DNA from: CAZRGV01 sp964599655
Lineage (GTDB): Bacteria > Planctomycetota > Planctomycetia > Isosphaerales > Isosphaeraceae
Length of the DNA stretch: 13,804 nt
Reading direction: 5' to 3'
Assembly (NCBI GenBank): GCA_964599655.1
Contig: CAZRGV010000146.1
Span: 1-13,804 of the forward strand
Positions 1-7,620 of this stretch are shown in pieces. The first letter of the stretch is position 1. Every line of letters begins with the position of its first letter. Below the pieces are notes generated by a model. The model did no database searches and was not told the origin of the DNA. It saw nothing but the letters and a program-made list of their open reading frames with translations. The position numbers and the translations under genes are program-made.

Positions 1-61
1 ACCCATTCCGAAGGAACGCCGCCGAACCGGGCGCTGCAGCGGACCCCGGCCACGGCGGGTG

Positions 62-126
62 GCACTGGTGGCTGGTCCACCAGTGCGACGGGCCCGTCGC
101 AGACACTGGCGGGCGAGCCGCCAGTG
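62..126. repeat. Triple-dyad hairpin cluster, repeat copy 1
   Basis: Three adjacent inverted repeats are visible. At 62-86 a 10-bp stem (GCACTGGTGG with its complement) closes a 5-nt loop. At 84-101 there is a perfect 18-bp palindrome, TGCGACGGGCCCGTCGCA. At 104-126 a 9-bp stem (CACTGGCGG with its complement) closes a 5-nt loop. The two outer hairpins are variants of each other: both start CACTGG and end CCAGTG. The structure could fold as a cruciform or RNA multi-hairpin. Its role is unknown. Confidence 0.85.
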
Positions 127-189
127 GCACCCATTCCGAAGGAACGCCGCCGAACCGGGCGCTGCAGCGGACCCCGGCCACGGCGGGTG

Positions 190-254
190 GCACTGGTGGC
201 TGGTCCACCAGTGCGACGGGCCCGTCGCAGACACTGGCGGGCGAGCCGCCAGTG
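190..254. repeat. Triple-dyad hairpin cluster, repeat copy 2
   Basis: This is the same three-dyad structure as at 62-126, displaced by exactly 128 bp. The third repeat copy stops at 311, before the dyads begin, so only two clusters lie in the window. Confidence 0.85.
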
Positions 255-311
255 GCACCCATTCCGAAGGAACGCCGCCGAACCGGGCGCTGCAGCGGAC
301 CCCGGCCACGG

Positions 312-712
312 GCCGCGCGTGCTATCCTGTCGTCGCTCTGTGATCCGTGGCCGGGTCCGCTGAGCTTGGTTGATAGAAGGACGCGACTCCGCGATGCCTT
401 GCTCGGCGTCAAGGCCGTTGTCAGAGAGCGGCCGGAGCCGGGCGAAGGCGTCCCGGATCGTCGTGAATCGTTGCGTCCAGGTCAGCCTTGGTCGCGGAGA
501 GGATCTCTTCTGTCTCTCGTCAGCGGCCCGGAATGACGCCCGTCGAGAGCCGGCCTTTCTCACTTCTGGGAGACCGGTCCCTCACATCGATCGCGTCGTC
601 CGTGGTATCGTGAGTCGGGGTCCGTTGCCTCGACGGGTCGGAGCGCGACCGGTCGCCGTAGACCTTCCTTGGCGTTCGCCGACCCGATGTCCACTGGAGC
701 GTGGTTCTGGAG
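312..712. other. Intergenic region, no supported gene
   Basis: About 400 bp lie between the tandem repeat and the transporter gene. Open frames exist on both strands, but none has a recognisable domain or a convincing ribosome binding site, and the long minus frame (560-1447) mostly lies antisense to the transporter gene. No clear sigma-70 promoter stands out, although the transporter promoter should lie here. A minus-strand frame at about 380-520 has protein-like composition, but I could not identify it. Confidence 0.6.
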
Positions 713-2047
713 ATGTGGCCTTCCCGTAACCGCCCGAGAATCGTCGGGCTGCTGACCTTGCTCGTCTTGCTCGCGGGTTGCTCGCGGCGTGATTCTTATC
801 CCAGTCGGCCGATCGTACTGATCTGCCCGTGGGCGGCCGGGGGCGGGACGGACCGCGTCTCGAGACAGGTTGCCGTCCTGCTGGAGCAGGAAATCGGCGT
901 GCCGGTCAACGTCATCAACGCCACCGGTGGCTCGGGCGTAACGGGCCACACCCGAGGCGCCCTGGCCCGTCCCGACGGCTACACGATGACGATGATCACC
1001 GTCGAGCTGAACATGCTCCACTGGCGCGGCTTGACGAATATCAGCTACCACCAATTCCAGCCATTGTTGCAGCTCAATCGCGACGACGCGGCCCTTTTCG
1101 TCCGTGCCGATGCGCCCTGGTCGTCGCTGGCCGACCTGGAACGTGCCATCCGCGAACAGCCCAGAACCCTGAAAGCGTCGGGCACCGCGCAGGGCGGGAT
1201 CTGGCATGTGAGCGTCGCTGGCTGGCTCGATGCCATCGGACTTCGCGCGGACGATGTCACCTGGATCTCGATCAACGGGGCTGGACCGTCGCTCCAGGAA
1301 TTGCTCTCCGGCGGTATCGCCATGGTCTGTTGCTCGTTGCCCGAGGCGCAGACGTTGCTCGAAGCCGGCGAGGTCCGCTGCCTTGGCGTGATGGCCGACC
1401 GTCGCGTGCCGGCCTTCCCCAACGTGCCGACGTTCCGTGAACAGCAATACAACTGGTCGATTGGTGGATGGCGAGGGCTTGCCTTGCCGCCCGGCGTGCC
1501 GGCCGATCGATTCCAGGCGCTCCTCGCGGCTCTGGAGCGTGTGGTGCGTGGCGAAGCCTATCGTCAGTTCATGGACACCAACGGGTTCAACTCCTCGATC
1601 CTCGAACCAGCGGAGTTCGCCGCGTCGCTGGCCGACGACGACGCGAAGTTCCGCGAGATCCTGACCAGCGACGCCTTCCAGTCCGTCCGCACGGCCCGCT
1701 ATGGCCCCTATGTCTTCCCGACACTGCTGGGTCTCGCCCTTGGACTTGTCTTCCTGGTAATTCTCATTCGGGGCGGCTGGAAACGGTCTGAGGGCGAGCC
1801 AAGGACGAACGCGGTCGCCTTCCGTCGCATCGCGATGGTCATCGGTTGGATCATCCTGTTCCTGCTTCTTCTAGATGTCGTGGGCTACGTGATCACGGGG
1901 ACGCTTCTCCTGCTGGCGATGCTCCTGTTTCTCCGGGTGCGATGGCCGCTGGCCCTCGCCCTGTCACTCTTGATCGTGCCGCTGTCGTATCAGGTCTTCG
2001 CGGTTGGCCTGCGGGTGCCGTTACCCTGGGGCTGGCTCGGCTGGTGA
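713..2047 (+). CDS. tctC: TTT transporter binding protein fused to small membrane subunit (TctC-TctB)
   Basis: This encodes a 444-aa fusion. Residues 1-23 are a lipoprotein signal ending in the lipobox LAGC (Cys23). Residues 30-320 are a TctC/Bug-type periplasmic solute-binding domain, with the family segments PWAAGGGTD (39-47) and NATGGSG (69-75). From about residue 328 the chain becomes a TctB small membrane subunit: YGPYVFP starts one helix, a basic cytoplasmic linker follows, then about three more helices, ending VPLPWG as TctB proteins usually do. TctB and TctC are normally separate proteins; together with TctA they import carboxylates using an ion gradient. The ATG at 713 is preferred; the GTG at 701 has its GGAG only one base away. 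TctA follows after 12 bp. Family assignment is firm; the substrate is unknown. Confidence 0.92.
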   Translation: MWPSRNRPRIVGLLTLLVLLAGCSRRDSYPSRPIVLICPWAAGGGTDRVSRQVAVLLEQEIGVPVNVINATGGSGVTGHTRGALARPDGYTMTMITVELNMLHWRGLTNISYHQFQPLLQLNRDDAALFVRADAPWSSLADLERAIREQPRTLKASGTAQGGIWHVSVAGWLDAIGLRADDVTWISINGAGPSLQELLSGGIAMVCCSLPEAQTLLEAGEVRCLGVMADRRVPAFPNVPTFREQQYNWSIGGWRGLALPPGVPADRFQALLAALERVVRGEAYRQFMDTNGFNSSILEPAEFAASLADDDAKFREILTSDAFQSVRTARYGPYVFPTLLGLALGLVFLVILIRGGWKRSEGEPRTNAVAFRRIAMVIGWIILFLLLLDVVGYVITGTLLLLAMLLFLRVRWPLALALSLLIVPLSYQVFAVGLRVPLPWGWLGW

Positions 2048-2059
2048 GGCGGATTGTTC

Positions 2060-3631
2060 ATGGACCCCGCGATTGTCACTGCGGCTGGACAGGTCTTCCT
2101 CGATCCCTGGCTATGGCTGATCGTTCTCGCGTCGGCGGCCTACGGGATTTTCATCGGCGCCGTGCCGGGCCTGACGGCCACCATGGCCATGGCCTTGATG
2201 GTCCCGTTGACCTACTGGCTCGACCCGGTGCCGGCCCTGGCGGCGATCGTCACGATGGAAGCCTGCGCCATCTTCGCGGGCGACATCCCCTCGGCGTTGC
2301 TTCGCATGCCCGGCACTCCCGCCTCGGCCGCCTACACCGAAGACGCGTATGGCCTGACTCGTCGCGGGCAGCCCGAGCGAGCGATGGGCGTGGCCCTGGT
2401 CTCGAGCATCGTGGGCGGGCTCTTCGGTGCTCTGATCCTGATCACGCTCGGCTATCAGCTCGCCCGCGCCGCAGCCTGGTTCAGCACAGTCGAATACTTC
2501 TGGCTTTATCTGCTGGGTCTGAGCTGCGCAGTCGTTATCGCCCAGGAGTCGCTCGCGAAGGGGCTCTTCGGCCTGCTCCTGGGGCTCTTGCTCTCAACGG
2601 TTGGCCTGAGCGCCGTCCACGCGAAGGCTCGGTTCACGTTTGGACTACCCGAATTGTATCAGGGGATTGATTTCATCCCGGCCATGATCGGTCTGTTCGG
2701 GCTCTCGGAAGTGCTCAAGAACCTGATCTCGCTGGACGGGGAACCCGAGAGCGTAACACCGCCCCTGCCCTCGTCGCATGCCCCTTGGCGGCGATGGATG
2801 GCCTCAACCGTCTCGGAACCGGCGCGGCTGATGTGGTCTCGCCCCTGGGCCTCGATCCGCTCGGGCCTGATCGGCACGGCCATCGGTATCCTGCCGGGCG
2901 CCGGGGCCGACATCGCAAGCTGGGTCACGCTCGCCGTCACTCGTCGCACCCAGAAGGGTCGCGCGGCCGAGGAATCGGCGGCCGTCGAGCGGCTCTGTGA
3001 CGCTGGCAACGCCAACAACGCCGCCCTGGCCGGGGCATGGATTCCAGCGCTTGTCTTCGGCATCCCGGGCGACTCGGTGACAGCGATCGTGCTCGGGGTC
3101 CTCCTGATGAAGAATATCAAGCCCGGACCCGAGATCTTCACGAAGCAGACAACCCTGGTTTACGCTCTTTATCTCCTGTTCATCCTCGCCAACCTTGTCC
3201 TGTTGCCCGTCGGACTGCTGGCGATCAAGGCAGGTGGATACGTCGTGCGGGTGCCGAGGCGCGTGCTCATACCGGTGATTCTGCTCACTTGCGTGCTCGG
3301 AGCCTATGCCATCAACGGCAGCGCCTTCGATGTTTGGGTCATGCTAGGCATGGGTCTGCTTGGGTTCTTGCTGGAGCGTCGGCGCGTTCCGCTCGGGCCG
3401 GTCGTGCTGGGAATCATCCTGGGCGGGCCGCTGGAAGAGCGGTTCATCCAGACCCTCACCGGCGCTGGCGGCTCGCCTCTGGCGTTCTTTGATCGGCCCC
3501 TTTCCGCGCTGCTGGGAATTCTCTGCATCGGCCTCTGGCTCACGATCTTCGTCCTGGCCGCTCTCCGAATGCGCCCGGGCTTGCCCCATGAGGCGACCCC
3601 CGAGGTTCCCTCCACCGCGGCGAAAAGCTGA
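2060..3631 (+). CDS. tctA: TTT transporter large permease subunit TctA
   Basis: This 523-aa polytopic membrane protein has the length expected for TctA, the permease that carries carboxylates across the inner membrane with TctB and TctC. Diagnostic segments are GAVPGLTAT (33-41), MPGTPASAAYTEDAY (83-97), RFTFG (191-195), GILPGAGADIASW (276-288) and NANNAALAGAWIPAL (317-331) followed by GIPG. The two PG-containing segments (GAVPG, GILPG) mark the internal repeat of the family. The usual APE-x-ANNA stretch reads DAGNANNA here, a divergent version. ATG 2060 is chosen because AGGCGGA ends 6 bases upstream; a TTG at 2054 would abut that site. It lies 12 bp after the TctC-TctB fusion, so one operon supplies a complete two-gene transporter. 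The stop is 5 bp from the stop of the opposing gene. Confidence 0.95.
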   Translation: MDPAIVTAAGQVFLDPWLWLIVLASAAYGIFIGAVPGLTATMAMALMVPLTYWLDPVPALAAIVTMEACAIFAGDIPSALLRMPGTPASAAYTEDAYGLTRRGQPERAMGVALVSSIVGGLFGALILITLGYQLARAAAWFSTVEYFWLYLLGLSCAVVIAQESLAKGLFGLLLGLLLSTVGLSAVHAKARFTFGLPELYQGIDFIPAMIGLFGLSEVLKNLISLDGEPESVTPPLPSSHAPWRRWMASTVSEPARLMWSRPWASIRSGLIGTAIGILPGAGADIASWVTLAVTRRTQKGRAAEESAAVERLCDAGNANNAALAGAWIPALVFGIPGDSVTAIVLGVLLMKNIKPGPEIFTKQTTLVYALYLLFILANLVLLPVGLLAIKAGGYVVRVPRRVLIPVILLTCVLGAYAINGSAFDVWVMLGMGLLGFLLERRRVPLGPVVLGIILGGPLEERFIQTLTGAGGSPLAFFDRPLSALLGILCIGLWLTIFVLAALRMRPGLPHEATPEVPSTAAKS

Positions 3632-3636
3632 ACCGA

Positions 3637-4974
3637 TCAAGGTTTGACGATCGTCCCATCACGACGTCGGACGTTGCCCCAGTTCAGGTCGAACGGCGGG
3701 TCGTCGTCGATCGGGAACTTCGCCGCTAACGCCTCGTCGAGGTCGATCCCAAGGCCGGGACGGTCGTTCGCGAGGTAGTAGCCGTCCTTGAGTTCGGGAC
3801 AGCCGGGGAAGACGTCGCGCTCGGCCTGGTTGAAGGCGCGAGCCTCCTGGATCCCGAAGTTCGGCACGACAAGGTCCAGGTGGACGTTCGCCGCGTGGCC
3901 GACGGGCGAAACATCACCCGGGCCGTGCCAGGCGGTGCGGACGCCAAAGAACTCGCAGAGCGTGGCCAGCTTGTGGGCCGCGGTCAGGCCGCCCGCCTGT
4001 GAGATATGCACGCGAATAAAATCGATCAGTTGATTTTTGATCAAGGGAAGCCACTCGTTCGGATTGTTGAACAGCTCACCCATCGCGATTGGCGTCGAGG
4101 TCTGTCGTCGGAGCTGCTCAAAATAGCCGAGGTCTTCTGGGCTGAACGGATCTTCGAGGAAGAACGGGCGGTAGGGCTCCAGGTCCTTCGCCAACTGGAC
4201 GGCCAGGATCGGCGGCACTCGCTCGTGAACGTCGTGCAGCAGCTCCACCTCGTCGCCGATCTGTTTGCGCAGGTGCTCGAACAACCGGGGAATCCGCCTC
4301 ACATAAGGGCCTGGCTCCCACGTCGAACCGGCGTTGCGACGCTCACGGCCCCCCATGCTATACGCTTCGTAGCCCGGCACGCCGATCTGCACGCGAACGT
4401 GCCGATAGCCCTGTTCCAGAAAGCCGCGGACCTGTTCCTCAACCTCCTCGAAGGTGTTCCCTCGGGCATGCCGGTACGTATCCACCACCTCACGGCACTT
4501 GCCCCCGAGGAGTTGATAGACGGGCAAGTCGGCGACCTTGCCAAGGATGTCCCAGAGTGCGATATCCACACCGCTCAGGGCGTTGTTCAGGACGGGCCCG
4601 TTGCGCCAGTAGGAACTGACGTAGGACGAGGCCCAGAGGTCGCCGATCCGGAGCGGGTCTTTGCCGATCAGGAAGGGGCGCAGGTACTGGTCGATGGCTG
4701 TTTGCACGACGCGGGGGCGCTGCGTGAAGGTGGCGCAGCCCAGGCCGTAAAGGCCTGGCTCGTCGGTGAGGACCTTGACCACGACGAGGCGGATTCCGGC
4801 CGGCGCGGTGAGGATCGTGCGGACGTCGGTGATCTTCCGCTTCGGCAGCGACTTCCCCGACGCAGCCGCGGCGGGTGGATCGTCGTCCGCGCCGGCCTTG
4901 TGGTCGGAGAGCCGCGAGAGTCCTAACAATCCGGCGCCGAGGGCGCCCGTCTTGAGCCAGGTGCGCCTGTCCAT
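3637..4974 (-). CDS. Tat-exported mannonate dehydratase-like enzyme (enolase superfamily)
   Basis: This 445-aa protein belongs to the D-mannonate dehydratase (ManD/RspA) subgroup of the enolase superfamily, which dehydrates acid sugars to 2-keto-3-deoxy acids. The N-terminus MDRRTWLKTGALGAG is a Tat signal, so export is predicted. Asp248, Glu274 and Glu300 are candidate Mg ligands with the family 26-residue spacing. His250 (DVH), Arg194 and Tyr205 (RVQIGVPGYEAY), Arg321, His350 with Asp354 (HGPGD) and Glu377 (NFGIQE) match subgroup active-site positions. The loop after Tyr205 is shorter than in the ManD sequences I recall. Pro352 follows His350-Gly351; I recall an Ala/Pro difference here separating mannonate from gluconate preference, but cannot verify it. 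AAGGAG lies about 12 bases before the ATG. The substrate is uncertain: mannonate, gluconate or a related aldonate. Confidence 0.9.
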   Translation of the reverse strand: MDRRTWLKTGALGAGLLGLSRLSDHKAGADDDPPAAAASGKSLPKRKITDVRTILTAPAGIRLVVVKVLTDEPGLYGLGCATFTQRPRVVQTAIDQYLRPFLIGKDPLRIGDLWASSYVSSYWRNGPVLNNALSGVDIALWDILGKVADLPVYQLLGGKCREVVDTYRHARGNTFEEVEEQVRGFLEQGYRHVRVQIGVPGYEAYSMGGRERRNAGSTWEPGPYVRRIPRLFEHLRKQIGDEVELLHDVHERVPPILAVQLAKDLEPYRPFFLEDPFSPEDLGYFEQLRRQTSTPIAMGELFNNPNEWLPLIKNQLIDFIRVHISQAGGLTAAHKLATLCEFFGVRTAWHGPGDVSPVGHAANVHLDLVVPNFGIQEARAFNQAERDVFPGCPELKDGYYLANDRPGLGIDLDEALAAKFPIDDDPPFDLNWGNVRRRDGTIVKP

Positions 4975-5016
4975 TTTTCGATGGAACTCCTTCGATCGAG
5001 GTCGCGACGCCGCGGA

Positions 5017-6315
5017 CTACCAGTCCACCACGGAGCCGTCGTCGAGGTCGTACGTCTCTCGGTTCTTCCAGTCGTGGCCGATCTTGTCGGCCAGTGCGTC
5101 CTCATCCAGCTCGACGCCCAGGCCCGGCCCGCGCGGCAGGTCGATGTAACCGTCCACGACGCGGAAGGGCGACTTGATGTAGCCGTCGCCGAGGCTGACC
5201 TGCTCCTGGCAGAGGAAATTCGGGATCGAGGCCGCAAGCTGAAGTCCTGCGGCAAGCGAGATCGGCCCGAGCGGGTTATGAGGCGCGACTGCGGCGTAAT
5301 ACGATTCGGCCATTCCGGCGATCAGGCGAACCTCGGTGATCCCGCCGGCGTGGCAGAGATCTGGCTGGAGGATCGAGGCGGCTTTTTTCTCCAGGATCTC
5401 GCGGAAGCCCCACTTGGTGAAGATCCGCTCGCCCGTGGCGATCGGCAGGTGGGTGCCACGGGCGATCTCGGCCATCACGTCCACGTTTTGGCACTGCACG
5501 GGTTCTTCAATGAACATCGGTTGGTGCGGCTCCAGCGCCTTGATCAAGACCTTGGCGGTCTGCGGACTGATCGCGCCGTGGAAGTCGATGCCGATGTCCA
5601 CATCCTGGCCGGCCGCCTCTCGCAAGGCCGCGAACCGCTCGGCGGCCCTCCCCACGAACGCGGGCGTCTCGATGATCCTGGCCGGCCGCTCCTTCGAGAC
5701 CCCTGTCTTGAACGACCGAAACCCCTCGCCGATCCGCCGTTTCACGTCCTCGGGCGACCGCACATGGGCGTAGACCCGCACCCGAGATCGGGTCGGCCCG
5801 CCCAAGAGCTCATAAACCGGCACGCCGAGCGCCTTCCCCTTGATGTCCCACAGGGCCTGGTCGATCCCGCTCAAGGCGCTCGTGAGCACGGGGCCGCCTC
5901 GGTAGAAGGCATGGCGGTACATCGCCTGCCAGTGATGGACGACCGCCCTCGGGTCCTTGCCGATGAGATAGTCAGCCAGCTCCTCGACCGCCGTGGCCAC
6001 TGTCTTCGACCGGCCCTCGACGATCGGTTCGCCCAGACCAACGATCCCGGCGTCGGTGTGGATCTTCAAGAAAAGCCAACGCGGCTTGACCGGAATCGTC
6101 TCGACCTTCGTGATTCGCAATCGTTCCCCCGCGCCGACGAGCTTCGCGGCCTGCTCTCGACCGGATCTCCCTTCGCCGGGATCGGGCGGACTGTAGTCGT
6201 CCCCTTGCCCCACGCGTTGCGAGAGCGCGTAGGTCACGGCCGATCCTCCGGCCGCGCCGAGCAAGGAAAGGAAGAAGGCCCGTCGATGCGGGAAGAGCGT
6301 TCGAAGGGAATTCAT
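5017..6315 (-). CDS. dgoD: Exported D-galactonate dehydratase-like enzyme
   Basis: This 432-aa enolase-superfamily protein matches D-galactonate dehydratase (EC 4.2.1.6; D-galactonate to 2-keto-3-deoxygalactonate) almost motif for motif: PRWLFLKI (78-85), YRGGPVL (138-144), GIDQALWDIKGKALGVPV (150-167), DFHG (244-247), EEPV (270-273), ATGER (293-297), HAGGITE (322-328) and APHNPLGPI (344-352). Asp244, Glu270 and Glu296 are the metal ligands; His246 and His346 are the acid/base pair. About 65 N-terminal residues precede the catalytic domain, starting with a twin-arginine-like signal (RRAFFLSLLGAAGG, 11-24); E. coli DgoD lacks such an extension. A longer upstream frame reaching 6816 is only the antisense shadow of the esterase. 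The chosen ATG overlaps the esterase stop as ATGA, with GGGAGG about 11 bases upstream, indicating translational coupling. Confidence 0.92.
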   Translation of the reverse strand: MNSLRTLFPHRRAFFLSLLGAAGGSAVTYALSQRVGQGDDYSPPDPGEGRSGREQAAKLVGAGERLRITKVETIPVKPRWLFLKIHTDAGIVGLGEPIVEGRSKTVATAVEELADYLIGKDPRAVVHHWQAMYRHAFYRGGPVLTSALSGIDQALWDIKGKALGVPVYELLGGPTRSRVRVYAHVRSPEDVKRRIGEGFRSFKTGVSKERPARIIETPAFVGRAAERFAALREAAGQDVDIGIDFHGAISPQTAKVLIKALEPHQPMFIEEPVQCQNVDVMAEIARGTHLPIATGERIFTKWGFREILEKKAASILQPDLCHAGGITEVRLIAGMAESYYAAVAPHNPLGPISLAAGLQLAASIPNFLCQEQVSLGDGYIKSPFRVVDGYIDLPRGPGLGVELDEDALADKIGHDWKNRETYDLDDGSVVDW

Positions 6316-7484
6316 GGTCGTTTTTCCTCCCCATCCGTCGAGCCGCCCACGGGCAGGTACCGTTCGAACCAGGCCACCATCTCGGCCTTCATCTCCGGCA
6401 GGTATTCGTGGCCGGTTCCCTCGTACACCACGCTTCGGAAACGCTCGGGTTGGCCGTAAAGCGAGTAGAGCGCCCCGAGTTTCCGCTCCAGGACCTCGAT
6501 ACCGTCGAGCGGCGCTCCACCGTCCTCGTCTCCCGAGAGCATGAGCATCGGCCTCGGGGCGACCAGGGCGTAGATCGCCTCCGTGTCGAAGTGGGTCAGC
6601 ACCGCAGGCACGAAGTAGTAGATTCCGTGGCGTCGCAGGTCGCCGTGCGCAATCAGTTCGGAATAGCGGGTGAAGCAGGCGACGCCCACGATGGCCTTGA
6701 CCCGGTCGTCGATCGCCGCCAGCCACCAGGCGCGGGTGCAGCCCATGCTCATACCGGTGGCCCCAATCCGCTCGTGATCGACCTCTGGACGGCTCTGGAG
6801 GTAGTCGAGAAGGCATTGCTCGTCGCGAAGCATCATGCCCCAGAGTGTCCGGCCGAGCCAGAGGTTGAGCTTGAAGAGGCTCTCCTCCTGTCCCCTCTTG
6901 TCGCGGTCGTTCGACCCGCCGGGCCCCTTCCCGATCCGATCGCCGTTGAAGTAGGCGTCGATGGCCGCCACAACGTACCCCTTGCGAGCCAGCATCGGCC
7001 CGACGTACTGACTATTGCTCTGCTCGGTGCAGACACTTTCCTTCGAGCTGCCGTGCCCATGAAGCGCGATGATCGCCGGCGCTGGCCGCTTGAGCCCCTT
7101 CGGGATCAGCAAGATGCCCGGCACAACCATGTCCACGCCGTTATGGAAGCGGAACCGCTCCAGGATGTAGCCGTCGTGCTCCTCGCGAGAGACCACCTCG
7201 ACCCGGGTCGGGTCTGGGCGAGGGGGCATCTCGCCGAGCAGTCGGAGAAGGATCGCGCGGGTCTTCGGCCGATCGGCCTCTTGCCAACGTTGCAGGTCGG
7301 TCGGGACCGTCCAGTCGGGCAACTTGATCTCGCGGAACGACTCGGGCACGACTTCCCAAGGCTTGCCAGACGTATCACCGCCCTTGGCCGATGCGGGCTT
7401 GACCCGGACCTGGGCTGTTGCCGTCGATACGAGTGGCGACAGCGACAACGCGAGCAGCAATACGGCCACGCACGAATGACGCAT
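6312..7484 (-). CDS. Secreted alpha/beta-hydrolase, acetyl-xylan-esterase-like
   Basis: This is a 390-aa serine hydrolase of the dienelactone hydrolase/acetyl xylan esterase type. Residues 1-24 are a Sec signal (hydrophobic LLLALSLSPLV, cleavage after TATA). Visible catalytic features are the oxyanion segment LHGHGSSKE (141-149), nucleophile Ser246 in GMSMG, an acid Asp in SGDEDGG (319 or 321) and His359 in GTGHEY. Such enzymes often remove acyl groups from carbohydrates, but the substrate cannot be read from sequence. ATG 7484 is chosen because GGGAGG lies 7-8 bases upstream and it begins the signal peptide; an in-frame start at 7577 would bury the signal. The stop overlaps the start of the galactonate dehydratase-like gene by 4 bp, so the two are probably made together. 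It lies 144 bp after the upstream gene of unknown function. Confidence 0.88.
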   Translation of the reverse strand: MRHSCVAVLLLALSLSPLVSTATAQVRVKPASAKGGDTSGKPWEVVPESFREIKLPDWTVPTDLQRWQEADRPKTRAILLRLLGEMPPRPDPTRVEVVSREEHDGYILERFRFHNGVDMVVPGILLIPKGLKRPAPAIIALHGHGSSKESVCTEQSNSQYVGPMLARKGYVVAAIDAYFNGDRIGKGPGGSNDRDKRGQEESLFKLNLWLGRTLWGMMLRDEQCLLDYLQSRPEVDHERIGATGMSMGCTRAWWLAAIDDRVKAIVGVACFTRYSELIAHGDLRRHGIYYFVPAVLTHFDTEAIYALVAPRPMLMLSGDEDGGAPLDGIEVLERKLGALYSLYGQPERFRSVVYEGTGHEYLPEMKAEMVAWFERYLPVGGSTDGEEKRP

Positions 7485-7522
7485 GGGCGATCCTCCCGGT
7501 TGTGGTTGTGCGACGCGGGCCA

Positions 7523-7547
7523 GGGACGGTCTCACTGGGACCGCCCC
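7523..7547. other. Imperfect hairpin upstream of esterase
   Basis: GGGACGGTC (7523-7531) pairs with GACCGCCCC (7539-7547) at 8 of 9 positions around a 7-nt loop. It lies about 40-60 bp before the esterase start, in its likely leader. There is no T-tract. It may be a leader structure or chance in GC-rich DNA. Confidence 0.25.
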
Positions 7548-7620
7548 GGTCCTCGTCTCCTGGGCCTGAGGATACACGCCCGGAACGCCTCGATCATCCC
7601 CCCGCCAAATGGATGAGCGA

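Larger units (their letters stand above)
1..311. repeat. 128-bp tandem repeat, about 2.4 copies
   Basis: The same 128-bp unit starts at 1, 129 and 257. The first two copies appear identical, and the third matches through 311 before diverging. The array may continue to the left of the window. Open frames across it, with Arg/Pro/Gly/His-rich translations, recur with the repeat and are not believable genes. Each full unit contains three dyads, described separately. This is non-coding repeat DNA, and I do not recognise a named family. Confidence 0.95.

Noticed and set aside
1..311. CRISPR array
   Set aside because: The unit is 128 bp and repeats whole, with no short repeat/variable spacer alternation and no cas genes nearby.
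59..363. Overlapping plus-strand ORFs in the left edge
   Set aside because: They are produced by the 128-bp tandem repeat and repeat themselves with it; there is no ribosome binding site or domain.
560..1447. Long minus-strand frame (295 codons) opposite the transporter gene
   Set aside because: It is antisense to the well-supported TctC domain, has no recognisable motif, and has the Arg/Gly/Asp-rich composition typical of shadow frames in GC-rich DNA.
6316..6816. N-terminal extension of the galactonate dehydratase frame to 599 residues
   Set aside because: The extra residues are the out-of-frame reading of the esterase gene on the same strand. The ATG at 6315 has a good ribosome binding site and begins the signal peptide.
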